Source: Streptomyces sp. WMMC940
Lineage (GTDB): Bacteria; Actinomycetota; Actinomycetes; Streptomycetales; Streptomycetaceae
DNA: 64,000 nucleotides
Direction of reading: 5' to 3'
NCBI RefSeq assembly: GCF_027460265.1
Contig: NZ_JAPZBC010000001.1
Span: forward strand, 5,312,001 to 5,376,000
The notes beneath the pieces are model-generated. The model saw only the letters and a program-made list of their open reading frames with translations, did not search any database and had not been told where the DNA came from. Below, in pieces: positions 1-8,017 of the stretch. The position numbers and the translations under genes were made by a program. The stretch's first letter is position 1; the number at the start of each line of letters is the position of its first letter.

Positions 1-190
1 GCGGGTGGAGATCGAACTGGACGAACGCGCCCCACAGGCCCGCTCGTGTGCCGTGTTCATGGTCGAGAACGTCAAGGGCGAGCTGGTCGTGCGCCGCGAG
101 GTGAAGTTCGTCTACGGCTTCCAGGCCGAGCTGGACCGGCTGTACGGCTGGGGCCTGCAGTGGGGCCGCGGCTACAAGACCAAGACCTGA
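1..190 (+). CDS. TerA/TerD-family protein, C-terminal fragment (5' end outside window)
   Basis: Open from the left edge and ending in TGA at 188-190, so only about 62 C-terminal residues are present. The segment has a basic VRREVKFVYGF stretch and ends in LDRLYGWGLQWGRGYKTKT. I associate this 'DR-YGWG-W-GYK' ending with the C-terminus of TerA-type tellurium-resistance/stress proteins; this is from memory of the family and not verified. The context supports it, because the next gene (opposite strand, convergent) is a clear TerD and a Ter-associated biosynthetic operon follows. No domain core is visible, so another Ter paralogue is equally possible. Confidence 0.45.
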   Translation, partial: RVEIELDERAPQARSCAVFMVENVKGELVVRREVKFVYGFQAELDRLYGWGLQWGRGYKTKT

Positions 191-331
191 GACTTCCTGC
201 CCGCCCACGGGCCGCGGTCCCGGGCGCACGTCATCGTCGGAGGAACGTTGCGGGGCGGGCGCACGTCACCGACGGAGGAACGTCCCGGGTGGGGGCGGAT
301 CGGCGCGGGACGAACGCCTCCGCCGGGCGGG

Positions 332-1210
332 CTACTCCCGGATGAACTGCGGCCCCATCGGAGGCAGCCGGAAGTCCGGGTCCGGCGCGGGTCCGGCCGC
401 GGCGGCGGGCTGCGGGTAGCCGTACGCGGGCTGTGCGGCGGGGGAGGCGGGCTGCGGGTAGCCGTACGCGGGCTGTGCGGCGGGGGAGGCGGGCTGCGGG
501 TAGCCGTACGCGGGCTGTGTCGCGGGGGAGGCGGGCTGCGGGTAGCCGTACGCCGGCTCGGCCTGCGGCTGCGCCTGGGGCTGCGGCTGTGCCTCCGCTC
601 GGGACGGTGCCTGGTCCTGCCCCGCCGGCTCGGGCGCGGAAGCGTCGGCGGACGGCTCGCTGTCGTCCACCGAGATGCCGAAGGCCGTGGCCAGGCCGAT
701 CAGCCCGGTCGGATAGCCCTGCCCCACCGCGCGGAACTTCCATCCGTCGCCGCGCCGGTACAGCTCGCCGCAGATGACCGCGGTCTCCTCGCCCGTCTCC
801 GCCCGGACGTCGAAGACGGCCAGCGGCTCGCCGTCCGGCACCGCCGCGTCGTACAGCATGATCCGCAGGTCCGGCACCCCGGAGAACGTGCCCCCGTCGG
901 ACGACGCCGCGAGCACCACCTGGTCCACGGAGGCGTCGAGCGAGCCGACGTCCGCCTGGACCGTGTCGGTGAGCCCCTCGGCGGTGCGCTTCTTGGGCAG
1001 CAGCCGCACGAACCCGGAGGGGTGCCGGGGCTGGTTGTAGAAGACGAAGTCCTCGTCGGCGCGCACACGGCCGTCGGCGCCCAGCAGCAGGGCGGAGGCG
1101 TCCACGTCGGGGACTCCGGCCCCGGGGGTCCAGCGCAGCACCGCCCGGATCGAGGCCGCGCCGAGCGGAACGTTGGAACCCTTCAGCATCGCGTGCGTCA
1201 TGCCCGTCAT
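332..1210 (-). CDS. TerD-family stress protein with a tandem-repeat tail
   Basis: About 292 aa. Residues ~5-190 form a TerD domain: PDVDASALLLGADGRVRADEDFVFYNQ near the start and ELYRRGDGWKFRAVGQGY near the end, both TerD hallmarks carrying the acidic Ca2+-binding residues. TerD proteins are cytoplasmic Ca2+-binding proteins linked to tellurite, envelope and phage stress. The rest is a Pro/Gln/Ala-rich tail holding four AYGYPQPASPA units. The start at 1210 is chosen because GGGAGG lies about 5 nt upstream; the ATG at 1201 (MTHAMLKG) is the alternative. It is divergent from the CitE/phosphoribosyltransferase/HAD operon, the usual Ter neighbourhood. The repeat tail is the odd feature, as most TerD proteins stop near 190 aa. 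Confidence 0.9.
   Translation of the reverse strand: MTGMTHAMLKGSNVPLGAASIRAVLRWTPGAGVPDVDASALLLGADGRVRADEDFVFYNQPRHPSGFVRLLPKKRTAEGLTDTVQADVGSLDASVDQVVLAASSDGGTFSGVPDLRIMLYDAAVPDGEPLAVFDVRAETGEETAVICGELYRRGDGWKFRAVGQGYPTGLIGLATAFGISVDDSEPSADASAPEPAGQDQAPSRAEAQPQPQAQPQAEPAYGYPQPASPATQPAYGYPQPASPAAQPAYGYPQPASPAAQPAYGYPQPAAAAGPAPDPDFRLPPMGPQFIRE
404..555 (-). repeat. 42-bp tandem repeat inside terD
   Basis: A GGGTAGCCGTACG core (plus strand) recurs at 414, 456, 498 and 540, exactly 42 bp apart. Each unit encodes 14 residues around AYGYPQPASPA. The period is a multiple of three, so copy-number change would lengthen or shorten the tail without a frameshift. Confidence 0.9.
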
Positions 1211-1437
1211 CCTGCCCTCCCGCGCCCCGTGCGGACAACGCGGGGCCGGCTCCCTGGCGCCGTACGCGTTCGCAGGACCAGCTCCGGCCCCCTCCGGTCC
1301 CACGGGGCACCGCCGTGCGGCGCACCGTGGGACCCGCACGGACATCGAGGGAAACGGCCGGGCATGCCCCGCGGCGGCGGAGGGCAGTCTGAGTCGGGGA
1401 CCGAAGTGCACGAGTTACCTCGAGTTCATACGGCCGG

Positions 1438-1465
1438 GGAACTCGCGACACCTGTTCCTACGTAC
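1438..1465 (+). promoter_or_regulatory. possible ECF-sigma-type promoter for the Ter biosynthetic operon
   Basis: GGAAC at 1438-1442 is followed after exactly 18 nt by CGTAC at 1461-1465. This GGAAC-N(16-18)-CGT layout resembles SigE/ECF promoters of Streptomyces. It lies about 50 bp before the CitE-like start. A TACTAT sequence at 1464-1469 could instead be a vegetative -10 box. Inference only; no transcript data. Confidence 0.35.
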
Positions 1466-1516
1466 TATTACCGGCCACCCAACCACAGGGCCGCACAGGC
1501 AGTACGGGGGATTCAG

Positions 1517-2680
1517 ATGCGTCATTTCGGGCATATCCCGGCCACTGCCCGGAAGGAACTGTTCCATCAGGAGCCGGCGGAATTCGACGCCGGCTCCCCC
1601 GCGCGCATGCTCTCAGTGGCGCTCGGCGCCACGCTCTACAGCCCCGCGACCCGGCCGCGACTCGCGGACGACGTGCTCAAGCAGGCGGCGCGCGGAGTGG
1701 TCTCCATGGTCCTCTGCCTGGAGGATTCCATCGACGACGCCGACGTCCCCGCCGCCGAGGAGAACCTCGTCCGCCAGTTCGCCGCCCTCGACGAGCGCGG
1801 GGCCGAGCCGCCGCTGCTGTTCGTCCGGGTGCGCGAGCCCGGCCAGATCGAGAACCTCGCCCGGCGTCTCGGTGGGGCGAGCCGACTCCTGACCGGATTT
1901 GTACTTCCCAAATTCACCGCAGAGCGAGGACGCCCCTTCCTGGAGGCGGCCACCGCCGCCGAATCCGTGATCGGCCGCACGCTCTACGTGATGCCGGTGC
2001 TCGAATCGCCCGAGCTCCTCCACCTGGAGACCCGGCACGAGACCCTGACCGGCATCGCCCGCTCCGTCCGGCACCACCGGGACCGGATCCTCGCCCTCCG
2101 TCTCGGCGTCACCGACTTCTGCTCCGCCTACGGTCTTCGCCGGCCGCCCGACATGACGGCCTACGACGTCCAGATCGTCGCCAACGTCATCGCGGACGTC
2201 GTCAACGTCCTGGGCCGCTCCGACGGCACCGGCTTCACCATCACCGGTCCGGTCTGGGAGTACTTCCGCCTCCAGGAACGCATGTTCAAGCCGCAACTGC
2301 GCCGCAGCCCGTTCATGGAGCTGCGGGCCGAGAAGCTGCGTACCGCGCTGATCGAGCACGACCTCGACGGACTGCTTCGCGAGATCGAGCTGGACCGCGC
2401 CAACGGACTCCTCGGCAAGACCTGCATCCACCCCTCCCATGTGCTGCCCGTCCACGCTCTGTCGGTGGTCAGCCACGAAGAGTTCAGCGACGCGCAGGAC
2501 ATCCTCCGCCCCGAGCGGGGAGGGGGCGGAGTGATGCGTTCGGCCTACACGAACAAGATGAACGAGGTGAAGCCGCACCGCGCCTGGGCGGAGCGCACGC
2601 TCCAGCGCGCCGAGGCCTTCGGTGTCGCCCGGGAGGACGTCGGCTTCGTGGAGCTGCTGGCCGCGGGTCTGGCAGGCTGA
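1517..2680 (+). CDS. HpcH/HpaI aldolase / CitE-like lyase of the Ter operon
   Basis: 387 aa, ATG start with GGGGG about 7 nt upstream. The fold family (citrate lyase beta-like TIM barrel) is indicated by LCLEDSIDDADVPAAEENL near residue 75, FVRVREPGQ with the CoA/acid-binding Arg, FVLPKFTAERG, VMPVLESPELL, and TCIHPSHV near the C-terminus. Family members make or break C-C bonds next to a carboxylate using Mg2+. In Ter loci the enzyme travels with phosphoribosyltransferase/TRSP and HAD genes and has been proposed to help build a nucleoside-like metabolite; its substrate is unknown. The stop (TGA 2678-2680) touches an in-frame ATG of the next gene, so translation is likely coupled. Confidence 0.9.
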   Translation: MRHFGHIPATARKELFHQEPAEFDAGSPARMLSVALGATLYSPATRPRLADDVLKQAARGVVSMVLCLEDSIDDADVPAAEENLVRQFAALDERGAEPPLLFVRVREPGQIENLARRLGGASRLLTGFVLPKFTAERGRPFLEAATAAESVIGRTLYVMPVLESPELLHLETRHETLTGIARSVRHHRDRILALRLGVTDFCSAYGLRRPPDMTAYDVQIVANVIADVVNVLGRSDGTGFTITGPVWEYFRLQERMFKPQLRRSPFMELRAEKLRTALIEHDLDGLLREIELDRANGLLGKTCIHPSHVLPVHALSVVSHEEFSDAQDILRPERGGGGVMRSAYTNKMNEVKPHRAWAERTLQRAEAFGVAREDVGFVELLAAGLAG

Positions 2681-2700
2681 TGAAGGAGGAAGACGAAGCA

Positions 2701-5505
2701 GTGGAGTGGTCGGGAAGCTGGGTCTCCCAGCGACTGGGCGTGGAGCTCGTCGGCGACGACGGGCTGAAGGAGCTGCTCGGCCTCGCACTGCGGCGCAACC
2801 CGAAGCGCGCGCACCTGCTGGTGTCGCACGTGCTCGGCAAACACGTGCCGCAGAAGCCGTCCGTCGTGTACGGCCACGGGTACGAGCTCGGGGTGCGCGT
2901 CCGCGAACTGCTGGGCCGCGAGGACGCCGCCCGGGCCGTCGTCCTCGGGTACGCGGAGACGGCGACGGGCCTCGGTCACTCGGTGGCCGACGGCCTGGCC
3001 CTCGCGCCGTACCTCCACTCCACCCGCCGTCCCGTCGACGGCGTCGGCCCGGCCGGCGGCTTCGAGGAGTCCCACTCCCACGCCACCTCGCACCTGCTGC
3101 TGCCCGAGGACCCGAAGCTGCTGGCCGGCGACGGGCCGCTGGTCCTCGTGGACGACGAGTTCTCCACCGGCAACACCGTCCTGAACACCATCCGTGACCT
3201 CCACGCCCGCCACCCGCGCGGCCGGTACGTGATCGTCGCCCTCGTCGACATGCGCTCGGCCCGGGACCTGGGCCGGCTGGACGCCTTCGCCAAGGAGATC
3301 GACGCCCGCATCGACCTGGTGGCGCACGCCGGCGGCACGGTCCGCCTGCCCGACGGGGTCCTCGAGAAGGGCCAGGCCCTGGTCGCGGCCCACGAGACCG
3401 CGAGCACGGCTCCCGCACCCGGCGGCAGCGGCCGTCCCGGCGGTCCCGGCGGCAGGCAGGCTGCCGCGGCGTCCCCCGCGGCGACGTACCTCTCCCCTGC
3501 GGCACCGGAAGCGCCGGCCGGATCCGAAGGAACCGACGGGAGCGAAGGAACCGACGGATCCGAAGGAACCGACGGGAGCGAAGGAACCGACGGATCCGAA
3601 GGAACCGACGGGAGCGAAGGAACCGACGGCGTGGACGGCACGCGGGGTGCGGACCGCGTGGACGGTGCCGACGGCCGGGGCGGCCCCGGCGGACACGGGC
3701 GACAAGGGCCGCGCGAGCCGCACGCCCCGCGCGTCGTCCGCATCGACCTGGACTGGCCCTCGGGCGTCCCCGACGGCGGCCGGCACGGCTTCACACCCGC
3801 GCACCGCGTCGAACTGGAGGCCGCCCTGCCCGCCATGGCGCACCGCGTCGCCGAGGCCCTGGACGACGGCCGCCCGCCGGAGACCGGCGTGCCCCGGAAG
3901 CGCGCGGCCGGGGCCGTCGCACCGCCGCAGACGGACGGCTCCCCACGAGTCCTCGTCCTCGGCTTCGAGGAGCTGATGTACACGCCGCTGCGGCTCGCGC
4001 TCGAACTGGAGCGGGCCGGCGCCGCACGCGAGGTGCGCTACTCGACGACCACGCGGTCCCCCGTGCTCGCCGTGGACGATCCCGGCTACGCGATACGGAC
4101 CAGGCTGGTCTTCCCTGCCCACGACGAACCGGCCGACGGCCCGGGCGAGCGCTACGCCTACAACGTCGCCGACGGAGGCTTCGACGCGGTCGTCGCCGTC
4201 GTGGACTCGGCCGCCGACACGGCCGCCCTGCACGCCCCGGACGGACTGCTCGCACAGCTCGCCGCGCACATACCGCACGTCCTGCTCGCCGTCGTACCCA
4301 GCTACGTACCCGCTCCCGAGAAGGAACCCATGCCGCCCGAGCCGCTCCGCGGACCCGAGTTCTCCTCCTACGCGCCCGACGAGGTCGGCTGGCTGCTCCA
4401 GGACCTCTCGGACGTCGAACTCGAGGCGCCCACCGAGGAACGCGAAGAGGCGATACAGAGCGGTGGCGCGCACTACGCCGAATCGCTGCCCGTCGAGTAC
4501 CAGCCCAGCGACGCGTACCAGGCGCTGTTCCACGCCGCCCTGGAGACCTCCGCCGCCCGGATCGCCCGCGCCGTCGGCGCCGTCACCGACACCGTCCTCG
4601 CCGAGCACCCGCAGCGCCACCGGCCCGGCATCCACCCCCGCGAGCACCGCCCCGTCCTGGTCTCGCTGGCCCGCGCCGGCACACCCGTCGGGGTGCTGAT
4701 GCGCCGCTGGGCCCGGCACCGCCACGGCCTGGACCTGCCCCACTACTCCGTCTCGATCGTCCGCGGCCGCGGCATCGACGCCAACGCGCTGCGCTGGCTC
4801 GCCGCCCACCACCACCCGGCCGACGTGGTCTTCGTCGACGGCTGGACCGGCAAGGGCGCCATCACCCGCGAACTCGCCGCCGCGCTCGGCGAGTTCGACG
4901 GCTTCGTCCCGGAGATCGCGGTTCTCGCCGACCCCGGCGGGTGCGTCCGCACCTACGGCACCCGCGAGGACTTCCTCATCCCCTCCGCCTGCCTCAACTC
5001 CACGGTGTCCGGGCTGGTCTCGCGCACCGTCCTGCGCACCGACCTGGTCGGGCCGCACGACTTCCACGGCGCGAAGTACTACCGCGAACTGGCCGCCGCC
5101 GATGTGTCCGGCCACTTCCTCGACACCGTCGAGGCGCGCTTCGACGAGGTGGCCGACGCCGTCGACGCCGACGTCAAGGAACTGCTCTCCGCGGACCGCG
5201 CCCCGACCTGGGCCGGCTGGGCGGCGGTGGAGCGGATCAGCGAGGAGTACGGCATCCACGACGTCAACCTCGTCAAGCCCGGCGTCGGCGAGACCACCCG
5301 CGTCCTGCTGCGCCGCGTCCCGTGGAAGATCCTCGCCAAGCGCGGCGCGGGCGCCGACCTGGACCACGTACGCCTGCTCGCAGAACAGCGCGGCGTCCCC
5401 GTCGAGGAGACCGACGACCTGCCCTACAGCTGCGTCGGCCTGATCCACCCCCGGTTCACACGCGGTGCCACCGGCGCCGACGGAAAGGCGGTGGCGGCCC
5501 AGTGA
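2701..5505 (+). CDS. phosphoribosyltransferase-TRSP-StiP-type fusion protein (Ter operon)
   Basis: About 934 aa from GTG 2701, preceded by AAGGAGGA 11 nt upstream; an in-frame ATG at 2680 overlapping the previous stop is the alternative start. The N-terminal domain carries a PRPP-binding loop VLVDDEFSTGNT near residue 150. A low-complexity linker (residues ~240-350) contains GSEGTDGSEGTD repeats. The middle domain has a literal T-R-S-P motif near residue 451, diagnostic of the TRSP domain. The C-terminal domain has a second PRPP-like loop VFVDGWTGKGAI near residue 712, as in the PRTase_1/StiP family. The two halves are often separate genes elsewhere, so this is a fusion. It overlaps the HAD gene by 4 bp (GTGA). 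Probable role: glycosidic bond formation with PRPP on an unknown base-like substrate. Confidence 0.88.
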   Translation: MEWSGSWVSQRLGVELVGDDGLKELLGLALRRNPKRAHLLVSHVLGKHVPQKPSVVYGHGYELGVRVRELLGREDAARAVVLGYAETATGLGHSVADGLALAPYLHSTRRPVDGVGPAGGFEESHSHATSHLLLPEDPKLLAGDGPLVLVDDEFSTGNTVLNTIRDLHARHPRGRYVIVALVDMRSARDLGRLDAFAKEIDARIDLVAHAGGTVRLPDGVLEKGQALVAAHETASTAPAPGGSGRPGGPGGRQAAAASPAATYLSPAAPEAPAGSEGTDGSEGTDGSEGTDGSEGTDGSEGTDGSEGTDGVDGTRGADRVDGADGRGGPGGHGRQGPREPHAPRVVRIDLDWPSGVPDGGRHGFTPAHRVELEAALPAMAHRVAEALDDGRPPETGVPRKRAAGAVAPPQTDGSPRVLVLGFEELMYTPLRLALELERAGAAREVRYSTTTRSPVLAVDDPGYAIRTRLVFPAHDEPADGPGERYAYNVADGGFDAVVAVVDSAADTAALHAPDGLLAQLAAHIPHVLLAVVPSYVPAPEKEPMPPEPLRGPEFSSYAPDEVGWLLQDLSDVELEAPTEEREEAIQSGGAHYAESLPVEYQPSDAYQALFHAALETSAARIARAVGAVTDTVLAEHPQRHRPGIHPREHRPVLVSLARAGTPVGVLMRRWARHRHGLDLPHYSVSIVRGRGIDANALRWLAAHHHPADVVFVDGWTGKGAITRELAAALGEFDGFVPEIAVLADPGGCVRTYGTREDFLIPSACLNSTVSGLVSRTVLRTDLVGPHDFHGAKYYRELAAADVSGHFLDTVEARFDEVADAVDADVKELLSADRAPTWAGWAAVERISEEYGIHDVNLVKPGVGETTRVLLRRVPWKILAKRGAGADLDHVRLLAEQRGVPVEETDDLPYSCVGLIHPRFTRGATGADGKAVAAQ
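3520..3627 (+). repeat. 18-bp tandem repeat coding for a GSEGTD linker
   Basis: Six 18-bp units, alternating GGATCCGAAGGAACCGAC and GGGAGCGAAGGAACCGAC, so the higher-order period is 36 bp. They encode six Gly-Ser-Glu-Gly-Thr-Asp units between the first phosphoribosyltransferase domain and the TRSP domain. The period is a multiple of three. The unit is acidic and glycine-rich and probably forms a flexible hinge. Confidence 0.9.
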
Positions 5506-6518
5506 CCTCCCTGATCACCAGCGACCTCGACCGCACGCTCATCTACTCGGCGGCCGCCCTGCAGCTGACCGTCCCCGACGCCCTGGCGCCCCGACTGCTG
5601 TGCGTGGAGGTGTACGAGAGCAAGCCGCTGTCATACATGACGGAGGCCGCCGCCGCGCTGCTCACCGAACTCGCGCACAACGCCGTTTTCGTACCGACGA
5701 CCACCCGCACCCGCGAGCAGTACGCCAGGATCCGGCTCCCCGGCCCCGCCCCCCGGTACGCGATCTGCGCGAACGGCGGCCATCTGCTGGTCGACGGCGA
5801 GTCCGACCGCGCCTGGCAGCGCGTGGTCGCCGCCAGGCTCGCCGACGAGTGCGCCCCGCTCGCCGAGGTCCGCGCCCATCTGCTGGCGGCCGCGGACCCT
5901 GCGTGGCTGCTGAAGGAGCGGGTCGCCGAGGGCCTCTTCGCCTATCTGGTCGTGGAGCGTTCGCTGCTCCCGGACGGCTGGACCCGGGAACTCTCCGCCT
6001 GGGCGGAGACGAAGGGCTGGACGGTCTCCCTGCAGGGCCGCAAGATCTACGCCGTGCCGAAACCGCTCACCAAGAGTGCGGCCGTCCGCGAACTGGCGCG
6101 GCGCACCGGGGCCGGGCGCGTCCTCGCGGCCGGCGACTCGCTTCTCGACGCGGATCTGCTGCTGGCAGCGGACCACGCCTGGCGCCCGGGCCACGGCGAA
6201 CTCGCCGACACCGACTGGGCGCCGCGGCATGTCACGGCGCTCGCCGAGCGGGGGGTCGAGGCGGGCGAGGAGATCCTGCGCCGGTTCACCGCGACGGTCA
6301 CGGACGCGGTGGGGGACGCGGCCCGGGAAGGCGCGGGGGGCGTGGCCGGGAGGGCGCGTGCGGTTCCCGGCGCGAAGGCCGAGGGCACGGCGGCTGCGGA
6401 GGGCACCGGGACGGGCCGGGGAACCGGGCGGTCCGAAGGCGCGTCCGCCGAGGCCACGGTGGCGGCACGGAGGACGGTACCTGCACCGGGCGGGGCGGAG
6501 TCGCCGGCCGCGCTGTAG
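5502..6518 (+). CDS. HAD-superfamily hydrolase of the Ter operon
   Basis: 338 aa, GTG start overlapping the previous stop by 4 bp. Motif I is SDLDRTL (Asp8/Asp10); a conserved Lys sits in VPKPLTKSAAV, and motif IV is AGDSLLDADLL near residue 210. This makes it a Mg2+-dependent phosphatase of the sucrose-phosphate-phosphatase/Cof-like branch. As last gene of the CitE-PRTase operon it would dephosphorylate the proposed nucleoside-like product. The last ~80 residues are a Gly/Ala/Glu-rich tail with no domain. The same kind of composition continues downstream in another frame over a 36-bp repeat, hinting at a frameshifted longer tail. Confidence 0.88.
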   Translation: MTSLITSDLDRTLIYSAAALQLTVPDALAPRLLCVEVYESKPLSYMTEAAAALLTELAHNAVFVPTTTRTREQYARIRLPGPAPRYAICANGGHLLVDGESDRAWQRVVAARLADECAPLAEVRAHLLAAADPAWLLKERVAEGLFAYLVVERSLLPDGWTRELSAWAETKGWTVSLQGRKIYAVPKPLTKSAAVRELARRTGAGRVLAAGDSLLDADLLLAADHAWRPGHGELADTDWAPRHVTALAERGVEAGEEILRRFTATVTDAVGDAAREGAGGVAGRARAVPGAKAEGTAAAEGTGTGRGTGRSEGASAEATVAARRTVPAPGGAESPAAL

Positions 6519-6584
6519 ACGGCGGCGGTCCGGGAGGCAGGGGGTCCGGGGCAGGGGGCCCGGGCCGCCCGCCGGGCGACGGCC

Positions 6585-6728
6585 GTGCGGGCGGTGCGCA
6601 GGCACGGGGGCCGGACGGCCATGCGGGCGGTGCGCAGGCACGGGGGCCGGACGGACATGCGGGCGGTGCGCAGGCACGGGGGCCGGACGGACATGCGGGC
6701 GGTGCGCAGGCACGGGGGCCGGACGGAC
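6585..6728. repeat. four copies of a 36-bp tandem repeat after the HAD gene
   Basis: Units start at 6585, 6621, 6657 and 6693 and share a GCGGGCGGTGCGCAGGCACG core. A partial fifth copy begins at 6729. The repeats lie between the HAD stop (6518) and the convergent dedA stop (6794). In the +2 frame relative to the HAD gene they encode GAQARGPDGHAG units, similar in composition to the HAD tail. No spacers separate the copies, so this is not CRISPR. Confidence 0.9.
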
Positions 6729-6793
6729 ATGCGGGCTCGGACGAGCGCACGGCCGGGGCCGAGCGCCCGGCCGGGGATCGACGCCCGCACTGG

Positions 6794-7456
6794 TCACGCG
6801 CGTCGGGTCCCCCTCCCCGGCCGCAGTAGCCGTACGGCCACGAACAGCACCGCCGAACCCAGCGCGCCCACCGGCACCACCTTCGCGTAGGCGTCGACGT
6901 ACCCCGTCACCTGGGTCCAGTTGTCGCCGAGCGCGTACCCCGCGAGGACGAAGGCCGTGTTCCACAAGGCGCTGCCCATCGTCGTCATTGCCAGGAACAC
7001 CGGCAGCGGCATGCGTTCGATGCCCGCAGGCACCGAGATCAGGCTGCGGAAGACCGGGACCATCCGGCCGAAGAACACGGCCTTCGTGCCGTGCCGGGCG
7101 AACCACGCCTCGGTGCGTTCGATGTCCGACACCTTCACCAGGGGCAGCCGGGCCGCGATCGCCACCGTACGGTCCCGGCCGAGCAGCGCCCCGACACGGT
7201 AGAGCGCGAGCGCGCCCACGACGGAGCCGAGCGTCGTCCACAGCAGTGCGGCGAGCAGGCCCATCCGGTCCGTCGCCGCGGCGAAGCCCGCCAACGGGAG
7301 GATCACCTCACTGGGTATCGGCGGGAAGAGGTTCTCCAGAGCCACGGCGATGCCCGCGCCGGGTGCACCGAGGGTGTCCATGAGGCTGTTGATCCAGCCC
7401 GGTGCGCCGCTGTCGGCCATCGGGTCTGCGGCGGCGCGCACGATCATCGGGTCCAT
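6794..7456 (-). CDS. DedA/SNARE-associated-family membrane protein
   Basis: About 220 aa. The DedA signature is clear: ENLFPPIPSEVILPLAGF (residues ~40-57), then RMVPVFRSLISVPAG in the middle, with the amphipathic Gly/Arg/Pro motif typical of this undecaprenyl-phosphate or phosphatidylethanolamine flippase superfamily. Four to five hydrophobic segments follow. The start at 7456 (MDPMIVRAA) gives the usual family length; no convincing ribosome site is visible, and ATGs at 7447 and 7420 are alternatives. The C-terminus is basic (RPGRGTRRA). The gene converges on the Ter operon. A second DedA paralogue lies at 30.8 kb. Confidence 0.87.
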   Translation of the reverse strand: MDPMIVRAAADPMADSGAPGWINSLMDTLGAPGAGIAVALENLFPPIPSEVILPLAGFAAATDRMGLLAALLWTTLGSVVGALALYRVGALLGRDRTVAIAARLPLVKVSDIERTEAWFARHGTKAVFFGRMVPVFRSLISVPAGIERMPLPVFLAMTTMGSALWNTAFVLAGYALGDNWTQVTGYVDAYAKVVPVGALGSAVLFVAVRLLRPGRGTRRA

Positions 7457-7780
7457 GGCCGACCACGCTAGGAAAGCGGAGCTGAAGAGACCCTGAAGGC
7501 AGCCGCACACTCCTGCGGCGACTGCTGGGGCGGGGCGGATCTGCGGTTTTCCGGCGCAGTGCGCGGACGAGTACGGCCCGTTGGCGCGACTGGTCACGGG
7601 AAGCGCGGCCGGGTCCGGAAGGCGTGGCTGGTCACGGGTGACGGGAGCCTTGCCCGCTACCGAGGGGCGCAGGCCTTCCAGCAGAGCAGTCAGCAGTCAC
7701 AAGTCAGCAGCCAGACGACTGCCAACTGACAGATTTCAATATCTGTCAGTTGGCGTCTGTCGGTCGTCGATCGAAAGTCA
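7457..7780. other. intergenic region between fmdB-like and dedA genes
   Basis: 324 bp without a gene. It holds a perfect 14-bp inverted repeat at 7721-7754 and short AGTCAG/CAGTCA direct repeats around 7687-7712. No other structure was recognised. Confidence 0.6.
7721..7754 (-). terminator. perfect 14-bp inverted repeat downstream of the fmdB-like gene
   Basis: GCCAACTGACAGAT (7721-7734) and ATCTGTCAGTTGGC (7741-7754) are exact reverse complements around a 6-nt loop. It sits 27 bp after the fmdB-like stop on the minus strand. There is no U-tract, as is common for Streptomyces terminators. At only 50% GC it stands out from its surroundings, so a protein-binding palindrome is an alternative. 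Confidence 0.55.
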
Positions 7781-7996
7781 TCATCCGCAGCAGCCGCCGC
7801 CGCAGCAGCCACCGCCACCACCAGCCTGCGCGGGGGCCGGCCCCGTGCTCGTCCCGCCCACGGCGACCGCCGACAGCAGCTTCACGGTGTCGTCGTGCCC
7901 CACGGGGCACGACGCGGGGGCGGAGGACTCGGCCATGGGCCGGCTCAGCTCGAAGGTGTCGTCGCAGGTGCGGCAGCGGTACTCGTAACGGGGCAT
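7781..7996 (-). CDS. FmdB-family zinc-ribbon protein
   Basis: 71 aa starting MPRYEYRCRTCDDTFEL. The MP-Y-Y-C-x-C/x-x-C start and the later SCPVGH are the FmdB zinc ribbon, a putative regulatory or metal-binding domain named after a formamidase gene cluster. The C-terminus is a Gly/Cys run (GGGGGCCGGGCCG), also usual in actinobacterial FmdB proteins. It stands alone between dedA and DUF4383 on the same strand. Function in the cell is unknown. Confidence 0.92.
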   Translation of the reverse strand: MPRYEYRCRTCDDTFELSRPMAESSAPASCPVGHDDTVKLLSAVAVGGTSTGPAPAQAGGGGGCCGGGCCG

Positions 7997-8017
7997 GGGG
8001 ACAGGTTAGCCCGGCTG

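Noticed and set aside
404..555. 42-bp repeats near the left end as CRISPR or integration sites
   Set aside because: They are contiguous, in frame and encode a regular peptide tail of the TerD protein.
2545..5448. Very long open frame (967 codons) antisense to the phosphoribosyltransferase fusion gene
   Set aside because: It is the third-position GC shadow of the plus-strand gene, with no domain pattern. Other long antisense frames (22517-26068, 33424-36792, 42271-44127) were rejected for the same reason.
6585..6728. 36-bp repeats as a CRISPR array
   Set aside because: Copies are directly adjacent with no spacers and no cas genes are near.
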